A stretch of 64,000 nt of DNA from Streptomyces sp. MspMP-M5 (lineage in GTDB: Bacteria > Actinomycetota > Actinomycetes > Streptomycetales > Streptomycetaceae). The translations under genes and the position numbers were made by a program. The stretch spans positions 284,812 to 348,811 of the forward strand of contig NZ_KB891853.1 of assembly GCF_000373585.1 (NCBI RefSeq). Reading direction: 5' to 3'. Shown here piece by piece: positions 21,987 through 30,755 of the stretch. The notes under the pieces were generated by a model. That model did not search any database and was not told where the DNA came from. It worked only from the letters and a program-made list of their open reading frames with translations. Within the stretch, counting starts at the first letter, position 1. Every line of letters starts with the position of its first letter.

Positions 21987-23909
21987 ATGGCGCATGTGGA
22001 CCGGCAGACCTGGGACGTGGTCGTGGTGGGCGCGGGCGGCGCCGGGCTGCGCGCCGCCATCGAGGCCCGCGAGGCGGGCATGCGGACGGCGGTGATCTGC
22101 AAGTCCCTGTTCGGCAAGGCCCATACGGTGATGGCCGAGGGCGGCATCGCGGCCAGCATGGGCAACGCCAACGAGCACGACAACTGGCAGGTCCACTTCC
22201 GGGACACCATGCGCGGCGGGAAGTTCCTCAACCACTGGCGGATGGCCGAACTGCACGCCCGCGAGGCCCCGGACCGGGTCTGGGAGCTGGAGACCTGGGG
22301 TGCCCTCTTCGACCGCACACCGGACGGCCGGATCTCCCAGCGCAACTTCGGCGGCCACGAGTACCCGCGGCTGGCGCACGTCGGCGACCGCACCGGCCTG
22401 GAGCTGATCCGCACCCTCCAGCAGAAGATCGTCTCCCTCCAGCAGGAGGACCAGCGGGTCTCCGGCTCGTACGAGGAGGGGCTGAAGGTCTTCCAGGAGT
22501 GCACCGTCACCCGTGTCCTGAAGGAGGACGGCAAGGTCGCCGGCGTCTTCTGCTACGACCGGGAGTCGGGCCGCTTCTTCGTGCTGGAGGCGCCGGCCGT
22601 GGTGCTGGCCACCGGCGGCATCGGCAAGTCCTTCAAGGTCACCTCGAACTCCTGGGAGTACACCGGCGACGGCCATGCGCTGGCGCTGCTGGCCGGTGCG
22701 CCGCTGATCAACATGGAGTTCGTCCAGTTCCATCCGACCGGGATGGTCTGGCCGCCGTCGGTCAAGGGCATCCTCGTCACCGAGTCGGTGCGCGGCGACG
22801 GCGGGGTGCTGCGCAACAGCGACGGCAAGCGCTTCATGTTCGACTACGTCCCGGACGTCTTCAAGGAGAAGTACGCCGAGTCCGAGGCCGAGGGCGACCG
22901 CTGGTACGACGACCCCGACCACAACCGGCGGCCGCCCGAGCTGCTGCCCCGCGACGAGGTGGCGCGGGCCATCAACGCCGAGGTGAAGGCGGGCCGCGGC
23001 TCGCCGCACGGCGGGGTGTTCCTGGACGTGTCGACCCGGATGCCGGCCGAGGTGATCAAACGCCGACTGCCGTCCATGCACCACCAGTTCAAGGAGCTGG
23101 CGGACGTGGACATCACCGCCGAGCCGATGGAGGTCGGGCCGACCTGCCACTACGTGATGGGCGGGGTGGAGGTGGACCCGGACACCGCGGCCGCGACCGG
23201 GGTGCCGGGGCTGTTCGCCGCCGGCGAGGTGGCCGGCGGGATGCACGGCTCCAACCGGCTGGGCGGCAACTCCCTCTCCGACCTGCTGGTCTTCGGCCGC
23301 CGCGCGGGGCTCTACGCGGCCGAGTACGTCGGCGGGCTGCGCGCCCGGCCGGCCCCGGACGAGCGCGAGATCGACGCCGCCGAGGCGGAGGCGCTGCGCC
23401 CGTTCAGCGCCGAGGACGGCGGTGGCCGGGCGGAGAACCCGTACGCCCTGCACCAGGAGCTCCAGCAGTCGATGAACGACCTGGTGGGCATCATCCGTCG
23501 GGCGGACGAGATGTCCGAGGCGCTGGAGCGGCTGGTGAAGCTGCGGGCGCGGGCGCGGCGGGCCGGCGTGGAGGGCCACCGGCAGTACAACCCGGGCTGG
23601 CACCTCTCCCTCGACCTGCGGAACATGCTGCTGGTCAGCGAGTGCGTGGCACGGGCGGCCCTGGAGCGCACCGAGAGCCGGGGCGGGCACACCCGGGACG
23701 ACCATCCGGAGATGGACCGGCACTGGCGCAACGTCAACCTGGTCTGCGAGCTGGCCGACTACCGGGCGGAGCCGGGCGAGGCGGATCCGGTGCTGGGGCA
23801 GATCCGGCTCGCGCGCCGCGAGACCCCGCCGATCCGCCGCGATCTCCTCGAACTCTTCGACAAGGACGAGCTGGTGAAGTATCTGACGGACGAGGAGCTG
23901 AGCCGGTGA
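21987..23909 (+). CDS. sdhA: Succinate dehydrogenase/fumarate reductase flavoprotein subunit
   Basis: 640 residues from ATG 21987, ten bases after AGGGAAGG; GTG 21978 is too close to that site. It oxidises succinate to fumarate with covalently bound FAD. Visible are the dinucleotide fold VVVVGAGGAGLRAAIEA, the FAD-attachment region around KAHTVMAEGGIAASMGN, VVLATGGIGKSF, the substrate motif HPTGM, SVRGDGGVLRNSDG, and the C-terminal FAD motif GSNRLGGNSLSDLLVFG. The stop codon overlaps the sdhB start (GTGA), so the two are translationally coupled. Full length for the family. Confidence 0.93.
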   Translation: MAHVDRQTWDVVVVGAGGAGLRAAIEAREAGMRTAVICKSLFGKAHTVMAEGGIAASMGNANEHDNWQVHFRDTMRGGKFLNHWRMAELHAREAPDRVWELETWGALFDRTPDGRISQRNFGGHEYPRLAHVGDRTGLELIRTLQQKIVSLQQEDQRVSGSYEEGLKVFQECTVTRVLKEDGKVAGVFCYDRESGRFFVLEAPAVVLATGGIGKSFKVTSNSWEYTGDGHALALLAGAPLINMEFVQFHPTGMVWPPSVKGILVTESVRGDGGVLRNSDGKRFMFDYVPDVFKEKYAESEAEGDRWYDDPDHNRRPPELLPRDEVARAINAEVKAGRGSPHGGVFLDVSTRMPAEVIKRRLPSMHHQFKELADVDITAEPMEVGPTCHYVMGGVEVDPDTAAATGVPGLFAAGEVAGGMHGSNRLGGNSLSDLLVFGRRAGLYAAEYVGGLRARPAPDEREIDAAEAEALRPFSAEDGGGRAENPYALHQELQQSMNDLVGIIRRADEMSEALERLVKLRARARRAGVEGHRQYNPGWHLSLDLRNMLLVSECVARAALERTESRGGHTRDDHPEMDRHWRNVNLVCELADYRAEPGEADPVLGQIRLARRETPPIRRDLLELFDKDELVKYLTDEELSR

Positions 23910-24700
23910 GCGAGCAGACGGAGCAGCGGTCCGGCGCCTACCAGGCGCACTTCCGGGTGTGGCGGGGCGACGCGGACGGCGGCGCGCTGGAGGACTTCCG
24001 GGTGGAGGTGAACGAGGGCGAGGTGGTGCTCGACATCGTCCACCGCCTCCAGGCCACCCAGGCCCCGGACCTGGCCGTCCGCTGGAACTGCAAGGCGGGC
24101 AAGTGCGGTTCGTGCAGCGCGGAGATCAACGGGCGGCCGCGGCTGTTGTGCATGACCCGGATGTCGGTCTTCGACCGCGCCGAGACCGTCACGATCACCC
24201 CCATGCGGACCTTCCCGGTCCTGCGCGACCTGGTCACCGACGTCTCCTTCAACTACACCAAGGCGCGGGAGGTCCCGGCGTTCGTCCCGCCCGCGGACCT
24301 GGGTCCTGGCGAGTACCGGATGCAGCAGGAGGACGTGAACCGGTCGCAGGAGTTCCGCAAGTGCATCGAGTGCTTCCTGTGCCAGAACACCTGCCATGTG
24401 GTCCGGGACCACGAGGAGAACAAGCGGGTCTTCGCCGGTCCGCGGTTCCTGATGCGGATCGCCGAGCTGGACATGCACCCGCTGGACGCCGCGCCGGCCG
24501 CCGGGCTGGACCGCAGGCGCACCGCACAGGACGACCACGGGCTCGGCTACTGCAACATCACCAAGTGCTGCACGGAGGTCTGCCCGGAGAACATCAAGAT
24601 CACCGACAATGCGCTGATCCCGCTCAAGGAGCGTGCCGCGGACCGCAAGTACGACCCGTTGGTGTGGCTCGGCAACAAGATCCGGCGACGGTCGGAATGA
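23906..24700 (+). CDS. sdhB: Succinate dehydrogenase/fumarate reductase iron-sulfur subunit
   Basis: 264 residues from GTG 23906, whose start overlaps the sdhA stop. It carries electrons from FAD to the membrane subunit. An N-terminal 2Fe-2S ferredoxin domain has CKAGKCGSCSAEI plus a later Cys (LLCM). The C-terminal part has CIECFLCQNTC and CCTEVCPENI for the 4Fe-4S and 3Fe-4S clusters. It ends the sdh operon; the next gene in the same direction begins 106 bases later. Confidence 0.93.
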   Translation: MSEQTEQRSGAYQAHFRVWRGDADGGALEDFRVEVNEGEVVLDIVHRLQATQAPDLAVRWNCKAGKCGSCSAEINGRPRLLCMTRMSVFDRAETVTITPMRTFPVLRDLVTDVSFNYTKAREVPAFVPPADLGPGEYRMQQEDVNRSQEFRKCIECFLCQNTCHVVRDHEENKRVFAGPRFLMRIAELDMHPLDAAPAAGLDRRRTAQDDHGLGYCNITKCCTEVCPENIKITDNALIPLKERAADRKYDPLVWLGNKIRRRSE

Positions 24701-24805
24701 TCGGCCCGATGGCCAAGTGTCCGCGCTGGCAAGCACGTTGACGTGCCCTCACATGGCCGGAAACCTTCTCGCGACGCCTTCGAACAGCCGCGGTATAAGA
24801 GCGGA

Positions 24806-26209
24806 ATGAATCTTCCGAAACTGAGCCGGCGGCGTGTGCTGGCCGGCCTGGGCACCGTTCCGCTGGCCGCCGCGGCCGGCTTCCCCGAACGCGGCCGGGA
24901 CCGCCCCGCCGAGGCCCCGGACGAGCGCCGCACCACCCTGCTGCGCGGCGCGGACCTGGTCCTGACCATGGACCCCCGGGTGGGCCACGGCCCGCTCGGG
25001 CAGCTGGCGGACGGCGTGGACGTGCTGCTGCGGGACGGCACCGTCGCCGCCGTCGGCCGCGGCCTCGCCGCCCCGGACGGCGCCCGCGTCCTGGACACCC
25101 GCGGCCGGATCGTGCTGCCGGGCTTCGTCGACCTGCACAACCACCTGTGGCAGTCCAGCATCCGCGGCGGCTGTGCGGACGAGGACCTCTACGGCTGGCT
25201 GGGCGGCTGTGAACGCGCCGTGCTGCCCAGGATCGGCCCCCGGGACATGTACCGCTTCGTCCACCTCGCCGCGCTCGACGCCCTCCAGGCGGGCGTCACC
25301 ACCGTCGTCGACTGGGTCCACCCCCTCCCCTACGCCACCAGCGAGCACTACATCCGGGCGCTGGACGACGCCGGACTGCGCTTCGTCTACGCGGCCACGC
25401 AGAGCGCCGCCGACGCCCACCTCGTTCCCAGGGTCAAGAAGGACTTCCTGGACCCGCTGCCGCTGGCCTCCGCCCAGGTCGCGGCGCAGGCCGGGATGAG
25501 CCGGCGCAAGGACCTGCGCGCGCTGCACGAGGTCGCCCGCGACCTGGGCGTGATGTTCAACTCGCACGTGCTGGAGAGCAGGCGCGACCGCAAGGACGAC
25601 CCGATCCGCTCGCTGCGCGAGATCGGCGCGTTCGGCCCGGATCTGCTGATGAACCACGCCATCCACCTCACCGACGGGGAGATCGCGCTGACCGGCGAGC
25701 ACGACGTGCGGATCGCGCACTGCCCGCTGAGCAACATGCGGCTGGCGTCCGGCATCTGCCCGCTGCCGGCGTTCCACCGGCACGGTGTCCGGGCCGGGCT
25801 CGGGCACGACGGCGGGACCGACGACACCTCGGACATGTTCAACGTCATGAAGGCGGCGGTCGGCCTCCAGCGGGCCCTGCACGAGGACGCCGGGATCCAC
25901 CCGACCATCCCGGCGGTGCTGCGGATGGCGACCCTGGGCGGCGCGGAGGCCATCGGAATGGCGGACCGGGTCGGCTCGCTGACGCCCGGCAAGCGCGCCG
26001 ACGTCGTCGTCCTCGACCCCGGCACGCTCAACTTCGCGCCACGCTTCGACTGGACCAGCCAGATCGTCCTCAACGGCCAGCCGCCGAACGTGAGTGACGT
26101 CTTCGTCGACGGCCATCTGCGCAAGGCGCACAGCGCGCTCGTCCACGTCGACACCGAACGCGTCGTACACGAGGCGGAGTTGGCTGCCCGGCACATCCGG
26201 GAGGCGTGA
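24806..26209 (+). CDS. Tat-exported metal-dependent amidohydrolase
   Basis: 467 residues from ATG 24806 (MNLPKLSRRRVLAGLG); an ATG at 24743 would put 21 residues before the signal. The N-terminus is a twin-arginine signal (LSRRRVLAGLGTVPLAAAAG), so the enzyme is folded with its metal and exported. The rest is a deaminase/chlorohydrolase-type amidohydrolase: metal motif DLHNHLW (His111, His113), NSHVLE, NHAIHLTDGE, and HDGGTDDTSDMF near the C-terminus, with the ADVVVLDPG tail strand. Guanine, 8-oxoguanine or related cyclic amidines are possible substrates. An extracellular location is unusual for this family. Confidence 0.85.
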   Translation: MNLPKLSRRRVLAGLGTVPLAAAAGFPERGRDRPAEAPDERRTTLLRGADLVLTMDPRVGHGPLGQLADGVDVLLRDGTVAAVGRGLAAPDGARVLDTRGRIVLPGFVDLHNHLWQSSIRGGCADEDLYGWLGGCERAVLPRIGPRDMYRFVHLAALDALQAGVTTVVDWVHPLPYATSEHYIRALDDAGLRFVYAATQSAADAHLVPRVKKDFLDPLPLASAQVAAQAGMSRRKDLRALHEVARDLGVMFNSHVLESRRDRKDDPIRSLREIGAFGPDLLMNHAIHLTDGEIALTGEHDVRIAHCPLSNMRLASGICPLPAFHRHGVRAGLGHDGGTDDTSDMFNVMKAAVGLQRALHEDAGIHPTIPAVLRMATLGGAEAIGMADRVGSLTPGKRADVVVLDPGTLNFAPRFDWTSQIVLNGQPPNVSDVFVDGHLRKAHSALVHVDTERVVHEAELAARHIREA

Positions 26210-26224
26210 CACGACACGGCCGGC

Positions 26225-26252
26225 GGCCCGTACGGGGTCCCCCTACGGGGCC
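26225..26252. terminator. Hairpin between convergent genes
   Basis: GGCCCGTA pairs with TACGGGGCC with one bulged base, and the loop itself contains GGGG/CCCC. It is placed between the convergent amidohydrolase and phosphatase genes. Confidence 0.4.
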
Positions 26253-26359
26253 GATGGCCCCCCTTTCACCCAGGGTAGGCGGTGCACCGCCCGCGCCGCC
26301 GCCCCTGTGGACGGCCACCGTGCACGACCACCGCGCACGGCCACCGCCGTGCACGCCCC

Positions 26360-29029
26360 TCAGAACAGGCTCAGCAGCGCCTCCGCCGGGTCCACCGGCG
26401 TCGTGTCGCCGTCCGGCAGGGCGAGTTCGAACCAGACGGTCTTGCCGCGCGGGGTGCGCCGGCTGCCCCAGCGCTCGCTCAGCAGGCCGACGAGTTGCAG
26501 ACCGCGGCCGCCCTCGTCCGTGTCCCGGGCCCGCCGGCGCCGCGGCTGGGCCAGATCGGCGTCCCAGACCTCGCAGACCAGCGTCCGGTCCAGCAGCAGC
26601 CGCAGCCGGATCTCGCCCTGCCCGTGCCGCAGGGCGTTCGTCACCAGCTCGCTGACCAGCAGCTCGGTGGTGTCGACCAGGGCCTGCAGCCCCCAGTCGG
26701 TGAGCTGGTCGCGGGCCAGCTCCCGGGCCCGGGACACCGACCGCGGCTCCGGCGCCAGGCTCCAGTCGCCCACCGCGTCCTTGGGCAGCCCGTGCACCCG
26801 GGCCATCAGCAGCGCGATGTCGTCCTCGCCGTGCGAGGTGTCCAGGGCGGACAGGACGTGGTCGCAGACGTCCTCCAGCGGCCGGCCGGAGTCCGAGAGC
26901 GCGCGTCGGAAGGCTTGTAGCCCTTCGTCCAGTGGATGGTGCCGGGACTCGACCAGCCCGTCGGTGTACAGCGCGAGCAGCGCGCCGTCCGGCACCTCGA
27001 CCTCGATCTCCTCGAACGGCTCCCCGCCGACGCCCAGCGGCATCCCCGGCGGCACGTCCAGCAGCAGCGCCTCCTCGCCCTCCTCGACCAGCACCGGCGG
27101 CAGATGTCCGGCGTTGGCGAAGGTGCAGCGGCGGGTGATCGGGTCGTAGACGGCGTAGACGCAGGTGGCGAGGTAGACCTCGGAGAGGTCGGCGGTGCGG
27201 GCCGAGCGGTCCTGGGCGGGCCCGCCCAACGCCGCCCCGGAGCGGCTGCGTGCGGTCCGCGCCATGGCCCCCCGGTCGCCGCTGCCGCCCAGACCCTGCG
27301 CGATCTCGTCCAGCGCCCCCAGCACCTCCGCCGGCTCCAGGTCCAGCAGCGCCAACGTGCGGACCGCGGTACGGAGTTCGCCCATGGCGACGGCGGCACG
27401 CAGGCCGCGGCCCATCACGTCGCCGACCACCAACGCGGTGCGGTGGCCGGGGAGTTCGATGACGTCGAACCAGTCGCCGCCGACCTCGGTGGCGGTGGTG
27501 CCGGGCAGATAGCGGCAGGCGATGTCCAGCCCGGCCGCCTCCGGGTCGCCGGGCGGCAGCAGGCTGCGCTGCAGTATCAGGGCGCGCTCGTGCTCGCGGC
27601 GGTAGAGGCGGGCGTTGTCGATGCAGACCGCGGCCCTGGCCGCCAGTTCGACGGCCAGCGCGGTGTCCCGCTCGCCGAACGGCTCGCTGCCCTTCGTACG
27701 GGAGAACTGCACCAGGCCGACGACGGTGTCCCGGGCGACCATCGGCACCGCGAGGGTGGAGTGCACCACCGCGCCCAGCTCCGGCCCGTCGTCGCTCTCC
27801 CGGCCGGGGATGATCTGTGCCTGGGCGGTGCGCAGGGCGGCCGCGCACGGGGAGTTGAACGGATAGCGGTGGACGGCGCCGACCGCGACCGGCGTCTCCT
27901 CGGGCGCCCCGCCGGGAAGCGGGACGTCGGAGACCGCGCTGGCGAAGGCCACCCGGCGCAGCTCCGCGCTGCCGTCGCTCATCCCGGGCTGCTCCTCGTC
28001 GCCGGCCAGCAGCCCCTGGTAGAGGTCGACCGACGCCAGGTCGCAGAACTGCGGTACCGCGACGTCGAGCAGGGTGCGGGCGGTGGTCTCCAGGTCGAGG
28101 GAGTTGCCTATCCGGGCGCCGGCCTCGTTGAGCAGCGCGAGGTTGCGGCGGGCGTTGGCGGCCTCGCGTTCGGCACGGCGGCGGCCGGTGACGTCGGAGG
28201 CGAGCGCGGCGACGCCGATGGGGCGGCCGCTGGCGCCGTGCAGCCGGTAGAGCGAGACCGACCAGCGGCGGCGGTCGTCCTCGCCGGGCACCTGGCCCAC
28301 CAGCTGCAGCTCGCTGACCGGTTCGCCGGTCTCCAGGACCCGGCGCAGCGCGGCGGTCATCCGCTCGGCCTCGGGGCGCGGCAGGAAGTCGTGCGGGGTG
28401 CCGCCGCGGTACCTGCTCGCCGGGCCGCCGAAGACGGTGGCGAACCGCTCGTTGACCCGCAGCAGCCGCAGGTCGGTGCCGAACAGGGTAAAGCCCATGG
28501 GGGATTGACCGAAAACGGCCTGCGCGGCGGCGAGGTCGGTCTCGATGCCGCGGAGCGCCCGGACGTCGACGACCAGGCAGACCGCGCCGCGTTCGCCGTT
28601 CTCGTTCTCGGCCGGCATCACATAGATCTCGGCGAGACCCTCGGGCGCCCGGCCCTCCTCCCTGCGGTAGGGCACCAGGCCGGTCCACTCCCGGCCGTCG
28701 AGGATCTCGGACACCTTGCGGCGCCCGGTCGCGCGGAACTCGCCGGGCACGAACGCCTCGACGGGGTCCTTGCCGAGGGCGTGGCGGGCGGGGATGCCGA
28801 GCATCTGCGCGGCCCGCTCGCTCCACTGGTCGATGCGCCCGTCGGGACCGAGGGAGAACGAGGCGGCCTTGATGTAGTCGTAGATCGATCCGGGCCGGCT
28901 GCTCTGCCATACGGGCGCACCCTGCGGCTCGCGGGCACGGCGGCGTTCGCCAGGGTCCACCCGGCCGTCCGCACCGCCCCGACCGCCGTTCTGCGCGGGT
29001 ACCACCCCGCCGGATGACATCTCGCTCAC
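26360..29029 (-). CDS. PAS-PAS-GAF-PP2C(SpoIIE)-HATPase phosphatase/anti-sigma regulator
   Basis: 889 residues. In order: a disordered N-terminus (1-45), a PAS domain (about 46-160), a second PAS domain (165-285), GAF (295-475), a SpoIIE-type PP2C phosphatase (about 490-735, with EVGGDWFD at 516-523 and VVGDVMGRGLRAA), and a C-terminal RsbW-like ATPase domain (about 755-889, with SELVTNALRHG and DEGGRGLQLVG). Such proteins set anti-anti-sigma phosphorylation in response to ligands bound by PAS/GAF. A short insert follows GGSGDRGAMA inside the phosphatase domain. It sits next to a second stand-alone RsbW-like ATPase. Soluble, no membrane segment. Confidence 0.92.
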   Translation of the reverse strand: MSEMSSGGVVPAQNGGRGGADGRVDPGERRRAREPQGAPVWQSSRPGSIYDYIKAASFSLGPDGRIDQWSERAAQMLGIPARHALGKDPVEAFVPGEFRATGRRKVSEILDGREWTGLVPYRREEGRAPEGLAEIYVMPAENENGERGAVCLVVDVRALRGIETDLAAAQAVFGQSPMGFTLFGTDLRLLRVNERFATVFGGPASRYRGGTPHDFLPRPEAERMTAALRRVLETGEPVSELQLVGQVPGEDDRRRWSVSLYRLHGASGRPIGVAALASDVTGRRRAEREAANARRNLALLNEAGARIGNSLDLETTARTLLDVAVPQFCDLASVDLYQGLLAGDEEQPGMSDGSAELRRVAFASAVSDVPLPGGAPEETPVAVGAVHRYPFNSPCAAALRTAQAQIIPGRESDDGPELGAVVHSTLAVPMVARDTVVGLVQFSRTKGSEPFGERDTALAVELAARAAVCIDNARLYRREHERALILQRSLLPPGDPEAAGLDIACRYLPGTTATEVGGDWFDVIELPGHRTALVVGDVMGRGLRAAVAMGELRTAVRTLALLDLEPAEVLGALDEIAQGLGGSGDRGAMARTARSRSGAALGGPAQDRSARTADLSEVYLATCVYAVYDPITRRCTFANAGHLPPVLVEEGEEALLLDVPPGMPLGVGGEPFEEIEVEVPDGALLALYTDGLVESRHHPLDEGLQAFRRALSDSGRPLEDVCDHVLSALDTSHGEDDIALLMARVHGLPKDAVGDWSLAPEPRSVSRARELARDQLTDWGLQALVDTTELLVSELVTNALRHGQGEIRLRLLLDRTLVCEVWDADLAQPRRRRARDTDEGGRGLQLVGLLSERWGSRRTPRGKTVWFELALPDGDTTPVDPAEALLSLF

Positions 29030-29191
29030 GAGCCCCGTCCCCTCCAGCTCATCGTGCCCGGACCGGACCTGCCGAGTATTCCAGCACCTCGGCTATCCGG
29101 AACACGGTCTTCACGATCACAGCACAGTCTCGATCGCAGGCCCTCTACGAAATGTCGATGAAATGGCAACGATCAGGACTCCTCCTGACTC

Positions 29192-29644
29192 CTAACCAGC
29201 CACCGACAGCTCGAACCACACTGTCTTGCCGCTCTTTCCCTGCCGGGTGCCCCAGCGCCGCGAACTGTGCGCGACCAGCTGGAGTCCGCGTCCCCCCTCG
29301 TCGTCGGGGGCGGCGGCACGGGTCCGCGGCGGGTCGGGCAGCGGATCGGAGACCTCGATGAGCAGCGCCCCGGCGCCGAGCAGCACCATGCGCACGCCGA
29401 TCGGCCCGCTGGTGTACCGCAGGGAGTTGGTGACCAGCTCGCTGACCAACAGGACCGCGACATCGGCGGCGCCGTTCAGCCCCCAGTCGTCGAGCACCTG
29501 ACGGACCATGGTGCGGGCGGTGCGGACCGCACCGGGGTCGGCGGGGAAGCTCCACTCGGCGCTCGGTGCGCCGGAGGCCCTGCCGCGCCTGCGGACATCG
29601 GTGGCGCCGGGATCCGGGACCTCTGCCGCTGCGCTGTCGCTCAC
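29192..29644 (-). CDS. RsbW-like ATP-binding (anti-sigma/HATPase) protein
   Basis: 150 residues from GTG 29644, which has GGGAAG about 8 bases upstream; a TTG at 29704 would add 20 poorly coding residues. A single GHKL ATPase domain with N box SELVTNSLRYT and G1 box DDEGGRGLQLV, ending in KTVWFELSVAG. Its fold matches the C-terminal domain of the adjacent phosphatase, and it may have arisen from it or act with it as a serine kinase for an anti-anti-sigma factor. No sigma factor or antagonist gene is adjacent. Confidence 0.8.
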   Translation of the reverse strand: MSDSAAAEVPDPGATDVRRRGRASGAPSAEWSFPADPGAVRTARTMVRQVLDDWGLNGAADVAVLLVSELVTNSLRYTSGPIGVRMVLLGAGALLIEVSDPLPDPPRTRAAAPDDEGGRGLQLVAHSSRRWGTRQGKSGKTVWFELSVAG

Positions 29645-29830
29645 GCCGATCACTTCCCAGGCCGAGGGTTCCCCGCCGTACCTGGCCCACACCGAGGGGG
29701 CCAATCAGGACATACCCGATATTGAACGGCGAGTACCGCCCTCAATTGCACACAGTGGCACAAATGGCGCATATTTCCCGTTAAAGCATGGGGCAGGGCG
29801 AGGCCACGATGCGGCGGGGGCTCGATGCGG

Positions 29831-30259
29831 CTACAACCGCGCGCCCGGGATCCCCACCGCGGGCCGGGACCCCAGCCGGCGCATCACCTCGGCGACCGCC
29901 GGACGGTCCTGGTCCAGCCAGTCGACCTCGCGCTCCTCACCGGGCCGCAGCCAGCGCAGCTCGTCATGGTCCTGGAGCGGCTCCGGACGGCCGGAGACCA
30001 GCCGGGCGGTCCACACCTGGAGGACGTAGCCGGGCCGCAGCACCCACTCGCCCGGGATCCGCTCCACGGGGGCGGCGTCCACGCCCAGCTCCTCGTGCAG
30101 CTCGCGGACGAGCGCCTGCTCCGGCGTCTCACCGTCCTCCACCTTGCCGCCGGGCAGCTCCCACCGGCCGGCCAACGCGGGTGGCGCGCTCCGCCGGGCG
30201 GCCAGCAGCCGCCCCCGCTCGCACACCGCACCGCCCACCACTACGCGCACCGTCGTCAT
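29831..30259 (-). CDS. Nudix (MutT-like) hydrolase
   Basis: 142 residues. The Nudix box is exact in its key residues: GGKVEDGETPEQALVRELHEE at residues 37-57, preceded by the strand RWELP. It hydrolyses a nucleoside diphosphate linked to another group, perhaps an oxidised dNTP. The tail (DELRWLRPGE, then DWLDQDRPAVAEV) is typical of the small MutT group. Substrate not predictable. It is followed by the phosphatase/ATPase genes on the same strand but not tightly linked. Confidence 0.9.
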   Translation of the reverse strand: MTTVRVVVGGAVCERGRLLAARRSAPPALAGRWELPGGKVEDGETPEQALVRELHEELGVDAAPVERIPGEWVLRPGYVLQVWTARLVSGRPEPLQDHDELRWLRPGEEREVDWLDQDRPAVAEVMRRLGSRPAVGIPGARL

Positions 30260-30322
30260 GCGCGGCAGCCTACGTCCCCCGCCGGTCTTCCGCTCCCCGC
30301 CCGTCTCCCCTCGCGCCGCTCC

Positions 30323-30502
30323 TCAGGCGGCTCCCTGCCCGACCCGCTCGACCACGTAAAGCCGTTGATTGCCACGGGTGTCGAGGCGGTCGGCGACCCG
30401 CTCCGCCTCCGCTCGGGTGGCATAGCGGCCGACGCGATAGCGGTTGCCGCCTTCGTCCTGGCGGATGACGAGCCAGGGCAGCACGGTCTCGTCCTCGGTC
30501 AT
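30323..30502 (-). CDS. Small conserved protein, SPOR-like fold
   Basis: 59 residues from ATG 30502, preceded by GGAGGGG 5 bases upstream. The protein reads MTEDETVLPWLVIRQDEGG at the start and contains NRYRVGRYATRAEAERVADR followed by LYVVERV. This beta-alpha-beta pattern with an aromatic strand and a gapped helix resembles a minimal SPOR domain, and such 60-residue proteins are common in Streptomyces. It lies 63 bases from the Nudix gene and may share its transcript. Function unknown. Confidence 0.7.
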   Translation of the reverse strand: MTEDETVLPWLVIRQDEGGNRYRVGRYATRAEAERVADRLDTRGNQRLYVVERVGQGAA

Positions 30503-30755
30503 TGCGCCCCTCCGTCCGCCGCGCAGCGCGCCGCGGCGGCGCGCCCCTCCTCTGCTGATGCCGAAATCGCAATCCGCATATGCCCGAGCCTACGCCCGAC
30601 CTTCACGCACCGGTTATGGAATTACACAAAGAGAGACCGAACCGGCCACCCGCGGGCCCTGGATCACCAGGTGCGGCCCGCGAGCGGCCGGGGCGCCCGA
30701 GCACTCGGGCGGTGGTGCGGGGTGGGCCGGGGGAAGCCCACGGTGTACGGGCGCC

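Noticed and set aside
20577..23723. 1048-residue minus-strand open frame across the sdh operon
   Set aside because: Antisense to sdhA and the cytochrome-like gene, whose cofactor motifs are intact on the plus strand; composition is typical of a shadow frame.
26070..28910. 946-residue frame overlapping the PAS-GAF-PP2C gene in another phase
   Set aside because: Extremely Arg/Gly/Pro-rich without motifs; the 889-residue frame in the same strand carries all domains.
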